Assembly (NCBI GenBank): GCA_030653035.1
Contig: JAUSAB010000036.1
Span: 1 to 64,000, forward strand
From: Desulfocapsaceae bacterium
GTDB lineage: Bacteria > Desulfobacterota > Desulfobulbia > Desulfobulbales > Desulfocapsaceae
Reading direction: 5' to 3'
DNA: 64,000 nt
Shown: in pieces, positions 16,503-26,114 of the stretch
Position numbering within the stretch: the stretch's first letter is position 1
Layout: each line of letters starts with the position of its first letter
Program-made: the position numbers and the translations under genes
Notes under the pieces: model-generated
Database searches by the model: none
Told to the model about the DNA's origin: nothing
What the model saw: only the letters and a program-made list of their open reading frames with translations

Positions 16503-18745
16503 GATGGACGCGGTGATGGTTGGCCTGGCCGTGGAGCACCGCCGCCTGCAAGTTTGACAATAATCTGGTTTGACTTCTGCAATCTAGAAACCATGGTCTT
16601 GAAAAGATGTTCGGAGACATCAGGATATTTTTTGATTACCTCTTCCAGTTTGTCACCTGGAAACCGTTTCACCGAAGAGCGTCCCTGAGAGATTATTGAC
16701 GCGGCACGCTGCTCTCCCGAAATTGCCGCCATCTCCCCAAAATACTCACCCGGTTCAGTTAATTCAGCAATCTTTTTTCCTCCCTTGACGACCGTCAACG
16801 AACCGCGAATCAATTTAAAAAAATCAATATCCCGATTCCCTTCGCGGATAATCGTATCCCCATCTTCATAATTTTCCTGATCAGGATTGACCAGATAGGC
16901 GGGAAGACTCTCCTCATGGGCAACCGTGCGCCGCAAGACCTCTTCAACACTGGTCACTCCGTTACGAACCTTTTGCAGGGCCGCATCACGTAACGGGACC
17001 ATCCCTGACTGAATCGCCACCTTGCGCAGGGTGTCCTCAGGGACTTCAGCGCTAATGGCCGTGGCCACCTCATCCGTCACCTCCATCAGTTCAAAAAAAC
17101 CAACGCGACCTTTATAGCCGACACCATTGCACTCAGCACATCCAACAGCCCCATAAGTGACCAAGGTATCAACCTCATCCTCACGAAACCCCATCTGTAT
17201 CAATTCTTGAGGATCATGCATCACCGGTTTCTTGCATTTCTGACACAATTTTCGCCCCAGACGCTGGGACAGGACCATCGTAACGGAAGAGGCCAGCATA
17301 AAGGCCGGAATTCCGATATTCACCAGACGGGCAATAGTTGCCGCACTGTCATTAGTATGCAGGGTTGAGAAGACCAGATGGCCGGTCATGGCTGCCTTGA
17401 TCGCAATCTCCGCCGTTTCCATATCCCGGATCTCACCTACCATGATAATATCAGGATCCTGCCGGAGAAAGGCCTTGAGGGCCGCGGCAAAGGTCATGCC
17501 CACTTCCGCGTTCACATGCACCTGATTGATCCCTTTGAAGTTAAACTCCACCGGATCTTCAGCGGTAAGGATCTTGATATCCTCACTGTTCAGCGAATTC
17601 AAGGCCGAATAAAGGGTAACTGTTTTACCTGATCCCGTGGGTCCGGTAACGAGCAGAAGCCCCTGGGGCCGATGCAGACACCGTTTCAGCATCTCAAAGG
17701 TCTCGACCTCAAAGCCCAGCTTGGTCAAATCAACATTCAGGGAACTTTTATCAAGAATACGCATAACCACCGATTCACCAAAGAGGGTGGGCAGAGTGGA
17801 AACACGAAAATCAACAGAGCGGTTATGCCCCAGACGCATCTTGATGCGCCCATCCTGGGGGATACGACGCTCGGTAATGTTCAGGTTGGCTAGGATCTTC
17901 ACCCGGGCAACCAGGGCATTCTTGATCGTGAGCGGCAAGTTCATGGACTTGAAAAGAGACCCATCCTTACGATAGCGAACCTGCATGTTTTTTTCGTACG
18001 GTTCCAGATGAATATCAGAGGCGCCCTCCTGCACCGCCTTGACCATGATCCCATTTACCAGCTTGATAATAGGGGCATCATTGGCTGCGAACTGGTCCTT
18101 TCCCTCTTTTTCCTCAGTCTCTATCTCAAAGCCATCTGCCGCCTCAGCCACAATGGAGCCAAAGTCATCAATCTCGGAAACCGACATCTCTTCCTCGGCC
18201 TTCTCCCCCTGGCCGCTACGAAGGGCAGCAATCTCGGCGGCATCGACACCATAATACTGCTGATAGGCGGCAAGAATATCTTCTTCGGTAGAGACACAGA
18301 CTGACAATTCCCGGCCAACAAGTTCCTGCAGTTTTTCAACCGCCTCAGTGTCAGTTGGCTCCGCCATTGTAATCTGCAGGGTATTAGCGGCAACCCGCAA
18401 CGGAAAGGCCATGAATTTCTTGGCCGTATCATAGGCCATCAATTTCAGGGCATCCTTCCCCGGCGGCTCTTTACTGATATCAACAGAAGAAATATTATAC
18501 TGGCGATTGAGCAAGGTACTGATGGTATCCTTGTCAATATATTCCATCTGAATCAAGATAGCGCCAAGTCGTCCGCCACTCTTTTTCTGCTGCTGTTTGG
18601 CCATCTCAAATTGAGCAGGGGTGATATAGCCAGACTTGCTCAGAATTTCGCCAATCTTATATTTGCCCGCCCCAGACTGATCCTTGACTGTTCCGCGAAG
18701 ACCAGTCTTTTTGGGTGCCATTTTATTATCAGGTAATGCAGCCAT
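16499..18745 (-). CDS. GspE/PilB-family secretion ATPase with C-terminal cyclic-nucleotide-binding domain
   Basis: A 748-residue protein. Residues about 29-170 form an MshEN-type N-terminal domain with two short KIG/RLG-initiated helices, the arrangement that in MshE and relatives binds c-di-GMP (first Arg replaced by Lys). The motor follows: Walker A GPTGSGKT at 368-375, Asp/His boxes, Walker B DIIMVGEIRD near 432-441, and a zinc site C501/C504/C536/C539. Residues about 615-725 add a CRP-like cNMP domain with an intact phosphate-binding cassette (FGEMAAISGEQRAAS, 669-683), an unusual fusion. It should power type IV pilus or type II secretion assembly. The other pilus genes are not in the window. 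The start follows a gap downstream of the fhs terminator. Confidence 0.85.
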   Translation of the reverse strand: MAALPDNKMAPKKTGLRGTVKDQSGAGKYKIGEILSKSGYITPAQFEMAKQQQKKSGGRLGAILIQMEYIDKDTISTLLNRQYNISSVDISKEPPGKDALKLMAYDTAKKFMAFPLRVAANTLQITMAEPTDTEAVEKLQELVGRELSVCVSTEEDILAAYQQYYGVDAAEIAALRSGQGEKAEEEMSVSEIDDFGSIVAEAADGFEIETEEKEGKDQFAANDAPIIKLVNGIMVKAVQEGASDIHLEPYEKNMQVRYRKDGSLFKSMNLPLTIKNALVARVKILANLNITERRIPQDGRIKMRLGHNRSVDFRVSTLPTLFGESVVMRILDKSSLNVDLTKLGFEVETFEMLKRCLHRPQGLLLVTGPTGSGKTVTLYSALNSLNSEDIKILTAEDPVEFNFKGINQVHVNAEVGMTFAAALKAFLRQDPDIIMVGEIRDMETAEIAIKAAMTGHLVFSTLHTNDSAATIARLVNIGIPAFMLASSVTMVLSQRLGRKLCQKCKKPVMHDPQELIQMGFREDEVDTLVTYGAVGCAECNGVGYKGRVGFFELMEVTDEVATAISAEVPEDTLRKVAIQSGMVPLRDAALQKVRNGVTSVEEVLRRTVAHEESLPAYLVNPDQENYEDGDTIIREGNRDIDFFKLIRGSLTVVKGGKKIAELTEPGEYFGEMAAISGEQRAASIISQGRSSVKRFPGDKLEEVIKKYPDVSEHLFKTMVSRLQKSNQIIVKLAGGGAPRPGQPSPRPS

Positions 18746-18846
18746 TGAATCCTACAGATAGAGAGAAAGGTATATAAGGCGCCCCGACCAGAAAGGAGAA
18801 CCATATGGTATTTTTTCAACTTTTAAAAGATACATCCTTTTCCCTT

Positions 18847-18886
18847 AAAAAACAAACGGGTTAAAAAGAAAAATCTTTTTAACCCG
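18847..18886 (-). terminator. Rho-independent terminator downstream of fhs
   Basis: Perfect 12-bp stem CGGGTTAAAAAG (18857-18868) / CTTTTTAACCCG (18875-18886), 6-base loop. On the minus strand it is followed by TTTGTTTTTT. It lies about 170 bases after the fhs stop and gives the transcript a long structured 3' UTR. Confidence 0.85.
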
Positions 18887-18952
18887 CTATGGAACACTTA
18901 TATATATTCGGATTTGTCGTTACAAATAATGAATCTGTTTCCTTATCTGCAA

Positions 18953-19060
18953 GACACCACGCAAAGAAACAGCCGGAAAAGATTGCTTGTTTCTTTGGCG
19001 CAGCATAAGGTGTCGTAAGTTAACCAAGCAAAGACCTTTGCTTGGTTAACAACGACACCT
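18953..19060 (-). other. Structured 3' region of fhs with competing hairpins
   Basis: A long near-perfect hairpin: AGGTGTCG (19008-19015) and GTTAACCAAGCAAAG (19019-19033) pair with CTTTGCTTGGTTAAC (19036-19050) and CGACACCT (19053-19060), reaching into the fhs stop codon. Next to it CAAAGAAAC (18962-18970) pairs with GTTTCTTTG (18989-18997), and GACACC (18953-18958) can pair with the same GGTGTC that belongs to the long hairpin. Mutually exclusive folds are therefore possible. There is no T tract at the long hairpin, so it is not itself a terminator. Confidence 0.65.
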
Positions 19061-20822
19061 AAAAAACGCCCTTGACCTTACCGGTCTCCACGTCAACATC
19101 CACGCGCCGATAGGCCGGATCTGATGCCGTTCCCGGCATCAGACTGATTGCCCCGGCAACTGGCACCACAAAACCGGCACCCTTATAGGTCAGGATATCA
19201 CGGATCGGCAGGGTCCAGCCCTTAGGAACACCTTTCAACTTCGGATCATGGGACAGGGACAGATGGGTCTTCACCATACAGGTTCCCATTTCCTTCATGT
19301 CAGGATCATCAGCCAGACGCTTCAACTTGGCCTGGGCCTCAGGGGTATAGGAGACGCCATCAGCGCCGTACACCTCGCGGGCAATGAGATCAATGCGTTT
19401 TTCCAGTGGATCGGACAGATCGTAGAGAAACTTGAAGTCATTGGGCTCTTCACAGGCATCAACCACCGCATCGGCAAACTCAAGAGCGCCGTCACCACCA
19501 TGTTCCCAATGACGGGACAGGGCAACCCGGGCGCCGGCAGCCTCACAGATACGGCGCACTGCTTTGATCTCGTTATCGGTATCGGTATAGAAGGCATTGA
19601 TGCAGACAACAGGATTGATCCCGGCCTTCTTGACCGTTTCAATATGGTGGAGCAGATTTTTACAGCCTTCCTCAACCCAGCCGACATTTTCTTTGCCGTA
19701 CTCGGCAGGCATTGGCTTACCGGGGACGGGAATGGGAGCGCCGCCGTGGCACTTCAAGGCCCGGATGGTGGCGACCACAACCGCGCAGTTTGGTTTGTTG
19801 CCTGAGAAACGACACTTCAGATTCCAGAACTTCTCAAAGCCGATATCAGCGCCGAATCCAGACTCGGTGACGTTGTAATCAGCAATCTTCAGGCCAAGCC
19901 GGTCAGCAATAACCGACGACTGACCAATGGCAATATTGGCAAACGGTCCGGCATGTACCAGCACAGGCTGACCTTCCAGAGTCTGCAACAGATTCGGATT
20001 CAGGGCCTGAACCATCCATGCGGTCATGGCGCCATCCACTTCCAGATCAGCGGTAGTCACCGGGCGATCCTGACGGTCATAGCCGACCACGATCTTGCCC
20101 ATACGCCTACGCATATCAGCAAGGTCATTGGCAACAGAGAGAATGGCCATGATCTCAGAGGAGACAGCAATGGCAAAGGAGGACTGCATGGTGTAGCCAT
20201 CCATCTTACCGCCGATCCCGATGGTAATATTACGCAGGGCCTGGGCACAGAAGTCAATGATCCAGTTGAATTCTACCTTCTTGGGATGGATATCAAGACG
20301 GCGCAGGTTCCGTTTGGCAAGCTGCTCATCGGTATAGTTGGCCTCATGCTGCATACGGGAGGTCAGAGCCACCATCCCCAGATTATGGGCGTTCATGATG
20401 GCGTTGATATCACCAGTCAGTCCAAGGGAGAACTCGGTCAGGGGAATACACTGGGCAAGACCGCCACCAGCGGCAGAACCCTTGATATTCATGGTCGGGC
20501 CACCGGATGGTTGACGAATGGCGCCGATTACACTCTTGTTCCGCTTGCCGAGTCCCTGGACCAAACCCATGCAGCAGGTTGATTTCCCTTCACCAAGAGG
20601 AGTAGGACTGATGGCAGTCACATCAATATATTTTCCGTCGGGCTTATTACCTAGACGGCCCATGATCTTCTTGAAATCAAGCTTGCCGATATAATGTCCG
20701 TGCGGCAGGATCTCCTCTTTTTCAAGCCCGAGCTTTTCACCCAGCTCATACACGGTTTTCATTCGGCTTTCGGCTTCATGCGCGATTTCCCAGTCTGCAT
20801 GTTTTGTTGGATCAAGCACCAT
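19059..20822 (-). CDS. fhs: Formate--tetrahydrofolate ligase
   Basis: A 587-residue FTHFS that makes 10-formyl-THF from formate, THF and ATP; in sulfate reducers and acetogens it belongs to the methyl branch of the Wood-Ljungdahl pathway. The ATP loop is TPLGEGKST, followed by [19 protein letters not shown]; the C-terminus has the [15 protein letters not shown] motif. The N-terminus is slightly longer than the usual 555-560 residues. It appears monocistronic, with a good promoter at 20931-20959 and a terminator at 18847-18886. Its stop codon is inside a long hairpin. Confidence 0.95.
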   Translation of the reverse strand: MVLDPTKHADWEIAHEAESRMKTVYELGEKLGLEKEEILPHGHYIGKLDFKKIMGRLGNKPDGKYIDVTAISPTPLGEGKSTCCMGLVQGLGKRNKSVIGAIRQPSGGPTMNIKGSAAGGGLAQCIPLTEFSLGLTGDINAIMNAHNLGMVALTSRMQHEANYTDEQLAKRNLRRLDIHPKKVEFNWIIDFCAQALRNITIGIGGKMDGYTMQSSFAIAVSSEIMAILSVANDLADMRRRMGKIVVGYDRQDRPVTTADLEVDGAMTAWMVQALNPNLLQTLEGQPVLVHAGPFANIAIGQSSVIADRLGLKIADYNVTESGFGADIGFEKFWNLKCRFSGNKPNCAVVVATIRALKCHGGAPIPVPGKPMPAEYGKENVGWVEEGCKNLLHHIETVKKAGINPVVCINAFYTDTDNEIKAVRRICEAAGARVALSRHWEHGGDGALEFADAVVDACEEPNDFKFLYDLSDPLEKRIDLIAREVYGADGVSYTPEAQAKLKRLADDPDMKEMGTCMVKTHLSLSHDPKLKGVPKGWTLPIRDILTYKGAGFVVPVAGAISLMPGTASDPAYRRVDVDVETGKVKGVF

Positions 20823-20930
20823 ACTCTACTCCTCTCAAGGCAAAGGTTAAGGATCATGCGACCAGGAAGTCAGACACCTACCGGCATCTTCCACCTCCTG
20901 ACACATTTCATTTCATCATAATTGATGATC

Positions 20931-20959
20931 CATATAACTAATTGTTAAGAAAGTGTCAA
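20931..20959 (-). promoter_or_regulatory. Sigma70-type promoter for fhs
   Basis: Minus-strand TTGACA (20959-20954, perfect -35), 17-base spacer, TATATG (20936-20931). About 110 bases of leader follow before the fhs ATG. Confidence 0.6.
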
Positions 20960-20997
20960 TATCCGAGCAGACCACAAAAGACAATGGTACAAAAGAG

Positions 20998-21040
20998 AAA
21001 AGGCCCCTTGTGTGCAGAGTTACAACAAGGGGCCTTTTTT
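20998..21040 (-). terminator. Rho-independent terminator downstream of thyX
   Basis: Stem AAAAGGCCCCTTGT (20998-21011) / ACAAGGGGCCTTTT (21025-21038) with a 13-base loop; T-rich on both sides (T6 on plus, TTTTCTCTTTT on minus). It sits 45 bases after the thyX stop and closes the nifU-nifS-thyX unit. Confidence 0.85.
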
Positions 21041-21084
21041 AAAAGACAGACAAAGAACTGGTTCTTCTCTTCTATAACTTCAAC

Positions 21085-22014
21085 TTAACTAAATAATTGC
21101 GGATATCTTTTCTGTATCTCTACCTCAAGGGGAATCATAACCTCACGCATGGAGGGCTCAGCAGCAGGAGAGGTTCGCAGTTTCAGGAGATGCTTCCATT
21201 CCGCAAGGTTACAATACACAATGATCTCAGTTTTGCAGGAATTGGGCAATACCGTTCTCGCAGCCTGGGGTGTTGAGGTCTCCAGCAGTTTCAAATACAG
21301 GGACTCAGTCACTTCCATGGCCTGCTGCCACAGCGTGTATTCAGCAGAATCCGGAGCAAAAAACAGAGGGCGGATAAAGGTCACCTGATTCCCAAACTTG
21401 TCCTGACTATAGCGGCAGTAACGCTGACTCTCTTGCAGAAAGGAACAAGGACGATGGCGAACGATTTCATGGGTCACGGCCCGATTTACTATAAACTTTA
21501 CCCCCAGAAACCGATGACGGAGCAACAGGTCCGGCGCCAGTTGTTCCACCTGTTCCAGGGTTATTTTCTCAACACCAATAGCCCCTACCCCTTGTCTTTT
21601 TTGGGGTTGCCAAACGCCTTCAAAAAGATACGAATGGCTGGCGCCAAGAAAATCAACCATGGCCTGCACCAGAGCTATCTCTGGAATGGAAAGATATAAC
21701 TCCCTGAACGCCCGGATCGAGCCCGTCACCAACAAACCATTATCCACCCGATCGACAAAAAGAAACTTGGGCTGGCATCCCAGAAAATCCGTGATCTGCT
21801 GCGAAGAACAAGCAAGACGCAGGGTCACCACCGCCATCTCCATGACCGAGTTATGCCCATGTTCAGCAATCTTCTTCACAAAGGGCAATGCTGAACTCTC
21901 GCTGATCTTCTCCTCGCTCTTGTAACAGATACGGCCGCAGGCCTCCAACCGTACCACCAATGACACTTGGTCTAAATCATCCTGAATCTCATAGCTGGGG
22001 TCAACAACAATCAT
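21085..22014 (-). CDS. thyX: FAD-dependent thymidylate synthase ThyX
   Basis: A 309-residue flavin-dependent thymidylate synthase, which methylates dUMP using methylene-THF and reduced FAD. The signature RHRxxSxxxxSxR is present as RHRPCSFLQESQR at residues 186-198; EHGHNSVMEM (51-60) contributes to the dUMP site. It is longer than typical 220-250-residue ThyX because of extra sequence between residues 80 and 170. The ORF starts immediately after the nifS stop (no gap), so it is the last gene of the nifUS transcript. No thyA is seen. Confidence 0.93.
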   Translation of the reverse strand: MIVVDPSYEIQDDLDQVSLVVRLEACGRICYKSEEKISESSALPFVKKIAEHGHNSVMEMAVVTLRLACSSQQITDFLGCQPKFLFVDRVDNGLLVTGSIRAFRELYLSIPEIALVQAMVDFLGASHSYLFEGVWQPQKRQGVGAIGVEKITLEQVEQLAPDLLLRHRFLGVKFIVNRAVTHEIVRHRPCSFLQESQRYCRYSQDKFGNQVTFIRPLFFAPDSAEYTLWQQAMEVTESLYLKLLETSTPQAARTVLPNSCKTEIIVYCNLAEWKHLLKLRTSPAAEPSMREVMIPLEVEIQKRYPQLFS

Positions 22015-23199
22015 CTACGCATCCGCCTTCCAGAAAGGTGACATCTGACGCAACCCGGCAATGATGGGCGGCATTTTCTCCAACACAAAATCAATTTCTG
22101 CTTCAGTATTATAGATACTCAGAGAATAACGAATGGAACCATGGGCCGCGGTGAACGGCACCCCCATGGCCCGCAGGACATGGGATGGCTCAAGCGATCC
22201 GGAAGTACAGGCCGAGCCGGATGAGGCGCAGATATTATACTGATCCATGTGCAGCAGGATGGCCTCACCCTCCACATACTCAAAGCTGATATTAGCGGTA
22301 TTGGGCAGGCGGTCAGTCTTGTGACCATTGAGCATGGAATGCGGGATGGATGAAAGCAGCCCCTGTTCCAATTTGTCCCTGAGGGCCTTGACCCTGCTGT
22401 TTTCCTCAGCCATATGGGCCGCCGCCAGATCACAGGCTCGACCAAGGCCGACAATGGAGGCCACGTTTTCGGTGCCGCCCCGTCGCCCTTTCTCCTGATG
22501 GCCACCCACCAGAAAAGGCACAAAAGGAGTGCCCCGACGGACATACAAAACGCCAATCCCTTTGGGGCCGTGGAGTTTATGACCAGACAAGGACAGGAAA
22601 TCGACATCTAACTCTTTCAAATTAATGGGAACCTTGCCCACAGCCTGAACAGCATCGGTATGAAAAAGAATACCACGCTCTCTGGCTATCCTCGCCATCT
22701 CCGCGATTGGGAAGATCACCCCTGTCTCATTATTAGCCCACATAACACTGACAATGGCTGTATCATCGGCCAGCGCCTCTTCATACTTCTGGAGATCAAG
22801 GGTCCCATCCGCCGCCACCATCAAGCGGGTCAGACGATGTTTATGACCGGTCAGGGTGTCAAGGTTCTCGCAGAGATTTTTAACCGCCGGATGTTCGACC
22901 CGGGTGGTGACCACATGACGCTTATCGGGAAACGACTGCAGGGCTGAAAAAATAGCAGTTGAATCACTTTCCGTGCCACAACTGGTAAAGACGATCTCTT
23001 CCGGCTCCGCCCCCAGCAAACTGGCCACCTTTTTCCGGGCCTCAGTAATCGCGGCCCCCACCTGTCCGCCAAACCGGTGCATGGATGACGGATTGCCATA
23101 ATAGTCCCGCAGATAAGGCATCATAGCCTCAAGCACCTCAGGGGCAACCCTGGTGGTGGCGTTATTGTCCATATACACAGCATCTTCAGGATTCATCAT
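22015..23199 (-). CDS. nifS: Cysteine desulfurase NifS
   Basis: A 394-residue PLP enzyme that frees sulfur from cysteine for Fe-S cluster assembly. N-terminal VYMDNNATTRV and the PLP lysine in SLSGHKLHGPKGIG are visible; the catalytic cysteine is in ASSGSACTSGSLEPSHVL, the NifS/IscS-type (group I) loop. The ATG overlaps the nifU stop by four bases, and the stop abuts thyX. With a full-length NifU next door and no nitrogenase genes in view, it most likely serves general Fe-S assembly, as in many anaerobes. Confidence 0.94.
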   Translation of the reverse strand: MMNPEDAVYMDNNATTRVAPEVLEAMMPYLRDYYGNPSSMHRFGGQVGAAITEARKKVASLLGAEPEEIVFTSCGTESDSTAIFSALQSFPDKRHVVTTRVEHPAVKNLCENLDTLTGHKHRLTRLMVAADGTLDLQKYEEALADDTAIVSVMWANNETGVIFPIAEMARIARERGILFHTDAVQAVGKVPINLKELDVDFLSLSGHKLHGPKGIGVLYVRRGTPFVPFLVGGHQEKGRRGGTENVASIVGLGRACDLAAAHMAEENSRVKALRDKLEQGLLSSIPHSMLNGHKTDRLPNTANISFEYVEGEAILLHMDQYNICASSGSACTSGSLEPSHVLRAMGVPFTAAHGSIRYSLSIYNTEAEIDFVLEKMPPIIAGLRQMSPFWKADA

Positions 23200-24032
23200 T
23201 TTGATTCCTCCACAATCAGCGAGTCAAGGACCAGCTCCCGCAGTTTTTTCTCCACATACTCTTTCAAGGTAGTCTGTGATTTTGCGCAACTGGTACAGGA
23301 ACCCCGCAAGGAGACCATGACAAAGTCGCCATCCACATCCACCAATTCAATATCGCCGCCATCCTTACGCAGGCCTGGCCTGATCTCGCGTTCCAATGCC
23401 TCTTCGATCTTCTTGATCTTCTGTAGGGTGGTCATGCGCTTGGGTTTTTCAGCTATCTGTTTAATATCGATCCCCTGATGCACGGTGGCCACCAGGATCT
23501 CCCGTAAACGATCGATACACTTACCGCAACCACCGCCCGCCTTGGTAAAATTGGTGATCTCTTCCACCGAACGCAGATTGGACTCCTTGATGGCCCTGAT
23601 AATCTCCAAATCCGTAACCCCAAAACACTCGCAGACCACTTCCCCTTCCGCCATTGGCAGCTTCAGGCCCCGATAATTGGCAATGGCCGACTCCAGAGCC
23701 TCGCGCCCCATCACCGAGCAGTGCATCTTCTCCTTGGGCAGCCCGCCGAGACGATCGGCGATATCCTCGTTGGTCACCTTCGCGGCCTCATCAAGGGTCA
23801 TGCCGATAATCATCTCGGTCAGGACTGACGATGAGGCAATGGCACTGGCACAGCCAAAGGTCTTGAACTTGGCATCGGCAATGACACCCTTGTCATCCAC
23901 TTTAAAGGTCAATTTCAGGGCATCGCCGCAGGCCAGCGAGCCAACCTCGCCGATGCCGTCAGGGTTTTCAATCTCTCCCACATTCTTGGGATGCAAAAAA
24001 TGCTGTTGAACCTTATTGGTGTATTCCCACAT
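23196..24032 (-). CDS. nifU: Fe-S cluster scaffold protein NifU (three-domain)
   Basis: A 278-residue modular scaffold. The IscU-like domain carries cluster ligands C35, C61 and C105; the central Bfd-like [2Fe-2S] domain carries C134, C136, C169 and C172; the C-terminal Nfu domain carries the CxxC pair C246/C249. All ligand cysteines are intact. It receives sulfur from NifS, encoded immediately downstream with an ATGA overlap. The ribosome-binding site AGGAG lies 7 bases before the ATG. A dispersed hairpin repeat sits about 70 bases upstream in the leader. Confidence 0.94.
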   Translation of the reverse strand: MWEYTNKVQQHFLHPKNVGEIENPDGIGEVGSLACGDALKLTFKVDDKGVIADAKFKTFGCASAIASSSVLTEMIIGMTLDEAAKVTNEDIADRLGGLPKEKMHCSVMGREALESAIANYRGLKLPMAEGEVVCECFGVTDLEIIRAIKESNLRSVEEITNFTKAGGGCGKCIDRLREILVATVHQGIDIKQIAEKPKRMTTLQKIKKIEEALEREIRPGLRKDGGDIELVDVDGDFVMVSLRGSCTSCAKSQTTLKEYVEKKLRELVLDSLIVEESK

Positions 24033-24101
24033 GAGCCACTCCTGATTATTTAGGGGCCGTTACGAAATAACTTTTACCTTCATATCCATTTACGTTACTC
24101 A

Positions 24102-24155
24102 GGCCATGGATGGCCCAGTGTCGCGGGTGCCATGGACGGCACAGGAGCAACCGAC
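24102..24155 (-). repeat. Dispersed hairpin repeat, copy A (nifU leader)
   Basis: About 47 bases match, in reverse complement, the repeats at 55443 and 56885 with five differences by eye. Inner stem GTGCC/GGCAC around ATGGAC replaces the GCGCC/GGCGC stem of the other copies: a paired change that keeps base pairing. It lies in the 312-base gap between the phosphohexomutase stop and nifU, which otherwise holds no supported gene. Confidence 0.75.
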
Positions 24156-24344
24156 CCCTTATGCCGTTAACGCTACTGCGATAGTATACAGTTATTTTTT
24201 GACAACGGCTGATATAAAAAAGAGTGAACAGAAAAAAGATTTTCCCATTCACTTCTCACTATTCACTTCCGCACACACTAAATACTTCACCAAGAAAAAT
24301 CAACGTGCAAGTGAAATCCCAACGAATTCAATCCAGCAAAAATT

Positions 24345-26081
24345 TCACAACAATCCAATCTCCTTCAACATGGCCTTGGCCGCCTGCACCAAGTTCCCGG
24401 TTCCGGCAGCAGTGCGCGACTCCACATAAAAACGGACCTTAGGTTCGGTGCCGGAAGGACGGATCATCAGCCAGGAGCCATCCTCAAAGATCATCTTGCG
24501 GCCATCAATAGCAATAACCTCGGCGATGCTCTGGTCAACATCACCCACCTTGACCAGAGCTCCCACTCCGTAGCTTTGCAGACGTTGCAGGATCGCCTTG
24601 AGCTCCTCCCCTTTGGCGCTCACCTCAAGCCCGCCGCGATCAGGGTAATAGGCACCAAATTCTTCCTCAATGCGGTGCAGGTACTCACCGAGATTCAGTT
24701 GCAGGGTCAAGACCATATCCATGGCCACCAGCAAGCCGATATAGGCGTCTTTCTCCGGGGTATGGCCGATCACCGAGATGCCATCCGACTCCTCAAAGCA
24801 GACCAGGGCCTGCCCGATCACCGGCTTGAACTCCTTGAATCCCACCTTGGACTCAAAAACCTGCTCGCCAAAAGCGCGAGCAAGACAATTAGCCAGATTG
24901 GAGGTAGCCACCGTCTTGGCCACCATCCCCCGCTTCCCTTTGACCTCATGGAGGAAATGGTAGGCCATCGCTCCAAACTGATTCATGCTGATCTCAACCG
25001 TGCCATCGGTAAAACGGATGCGATCGCCGTCCGGATCGATAATCGCGCCCAACTTGAGCCTTTCCGGCCTGGCCCGCAAGGTCTCCCCCACCTGCCGCAT
25101 ATTCGCCGACGAGGGCTCCGGGGCAATGCCGCCAAAGGTCACATCGGCATCGGCCCGCAGATGAATCAGCCTCTCTCCCCCGTTTCCCTCAAAGAGCGGT
25201 GCAACATGAAGACGACTGGCGCCATGCACCGAATCAATGACCACACAGAGATCTTGATTTTCCTGAAAGCCATGCATGATTCCATCCAGATCAAGGCCGT
25301 GGGCCGTGACATTACGGCGCACCAGGCCCTTCCAGCTTGCCAGGGAATCAAATGGTCGGATATCCGTTCGCTGGGCAGGAGACAACAGAGGAGCTGTCAA
25401 GGAAATCAGGGGGGAGACATCAGCGCCGATGATCCGGCGAGCATTGACGGTGATTCTGTCGGTCAACTCCGAGGCGGCTGGCCCAGCATCAGCGGCATTG
25501 TACTTGAATCCGCCATACTCCAGAGGGTTATGTGATGGGGTCAGATTAATGGAAAAGGCAGCACCCAACACCAACAGCGCCGCTGACAACACCCCGGTGG
25601 AGGATTCGCCGGCATAATGGACTGTAAACCCGGCGTTGACCAGGACCTCTACAACGGCTGCAGCCAGAATCTCACCGCCAAAACGATTATCAAATCCGAC
25701 CACGCAACCCTTTTCCTGGGCTTCCTGCAAGGTTGAGACCCCCAGAAAAGGCGCCAGCTCCGTCTGCTCATCAACAGCCTGATACAACTCAACAATAGCG
25801 GCAGTGACACAAGAGACGGAACGGACAAAGAGATCCTTGCCCAGTATCCCCCGCCAACCGGAGGTCCCGAACTTCACCACTTCCCGTGGCTGGCCCGTAT
25901 TCCCAACAATTTCATCCATGACCAGCAGATAGACCTGATCGATATACCTCTGCCAGACCTCACCTTCATTCTTTCTTTTCTCAACAATCTTGCGAATCAG
26001 TGTGAAATAATCACTACCGGCATGATCATTCCCAATCTTGCAACTTTTATATAAACCACGAACCTCATCAGCTATCATCAT
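24345..26081 (-). CDS. Phosphoglucomutase/phosphomannomutase family protein
   Basis: A 578-residue alpha-D-phosphohexomutase that interconverts hexose 1- and 6-phosphates for glycogen and surface-sugar synthesis. FGTSGWRG at 71-78, phosphoserine loop TPSHNP with Ser183, metal site DPDGDR at 349-354, and the phosphate-binding RPSGTEPKVRF near the C-terminus are all present. Length and the SHNP form of the loop fit the PgcA/PGM2-like branch; substrate preference is not determined. It is 33 bases downstream of lon and probably shares the hsp20-lon transcript. Confidence 0.9.
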   Translation of the reverse strand: MMIADEVRGLYKSCKIGNDHAGSDYFTLIRKIVEKRKNEGEVWQRYIDQVYLLVMDEIVGNTGQPREVVKFGTSGWRGILGKDLFVRSVSCVTAAIVELYQAVDEQTELAPFLGVSTLQEAQEKGCVVGFDNRFGGEILAAAVVEVLVNAGFTVHYAGESSTGVLSAALLVLGAAFSINLTPSHNPLEYGGFKYNAADAGPAASELTDRITVNARRIIGADVSPLISLTAPLLSPAQRTDIRPFDSLASWKGLVRRNVTAHGLDLDGIMHGFQENQDLCVVIDSVHGASRLHVAPLFEGNGGERLIHLRADADVTFGGIAPEPSSANMRQVGETLRARPERLKLGAIIDPDGDRIRFTDGTVEISMNQFGAMAYHFLHEVKGKRGMVAKTVATSNLANCLARAFGEQVFESKVGFKEFKPVIGQALVCFEESDGISVIGHTPEKDAYIGLLVAMDMVLTLQLNLGEYLHRIEEEFGAYYPDRGGLEVSAKGEELKAILQRLQSYGVGALVKVGDVDQSIAEVIAIDGRKMIFEDGSWLMIRPSGTEPKVRFYVESRTAAGTGNLVQAAKAMLKEIGLL

Positions 26082-26114
26082 CTAACATCCTTATTTATTT
26101 ATGAAAATCACTTT

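Noticed and set aside
18912-18927. Small ATTTGT/ACAAAT hairpin in the fhs 3' region
   Set aside because: Only six weak base pairs in AT-rich DNA; expected by chance.
20823-20940. Folate (THF) riboswitch in the fhs leader
   Set aside because: A 110-base leader with some short complementarity is present, but the conserved motifs of known THF riboswitches are not recognisable.
24576-25535. 319-codon open frame opposite the phosphohexomutase
   Set aside because: The minus strand has all active-site motifs of the mutase; this frame shows none.
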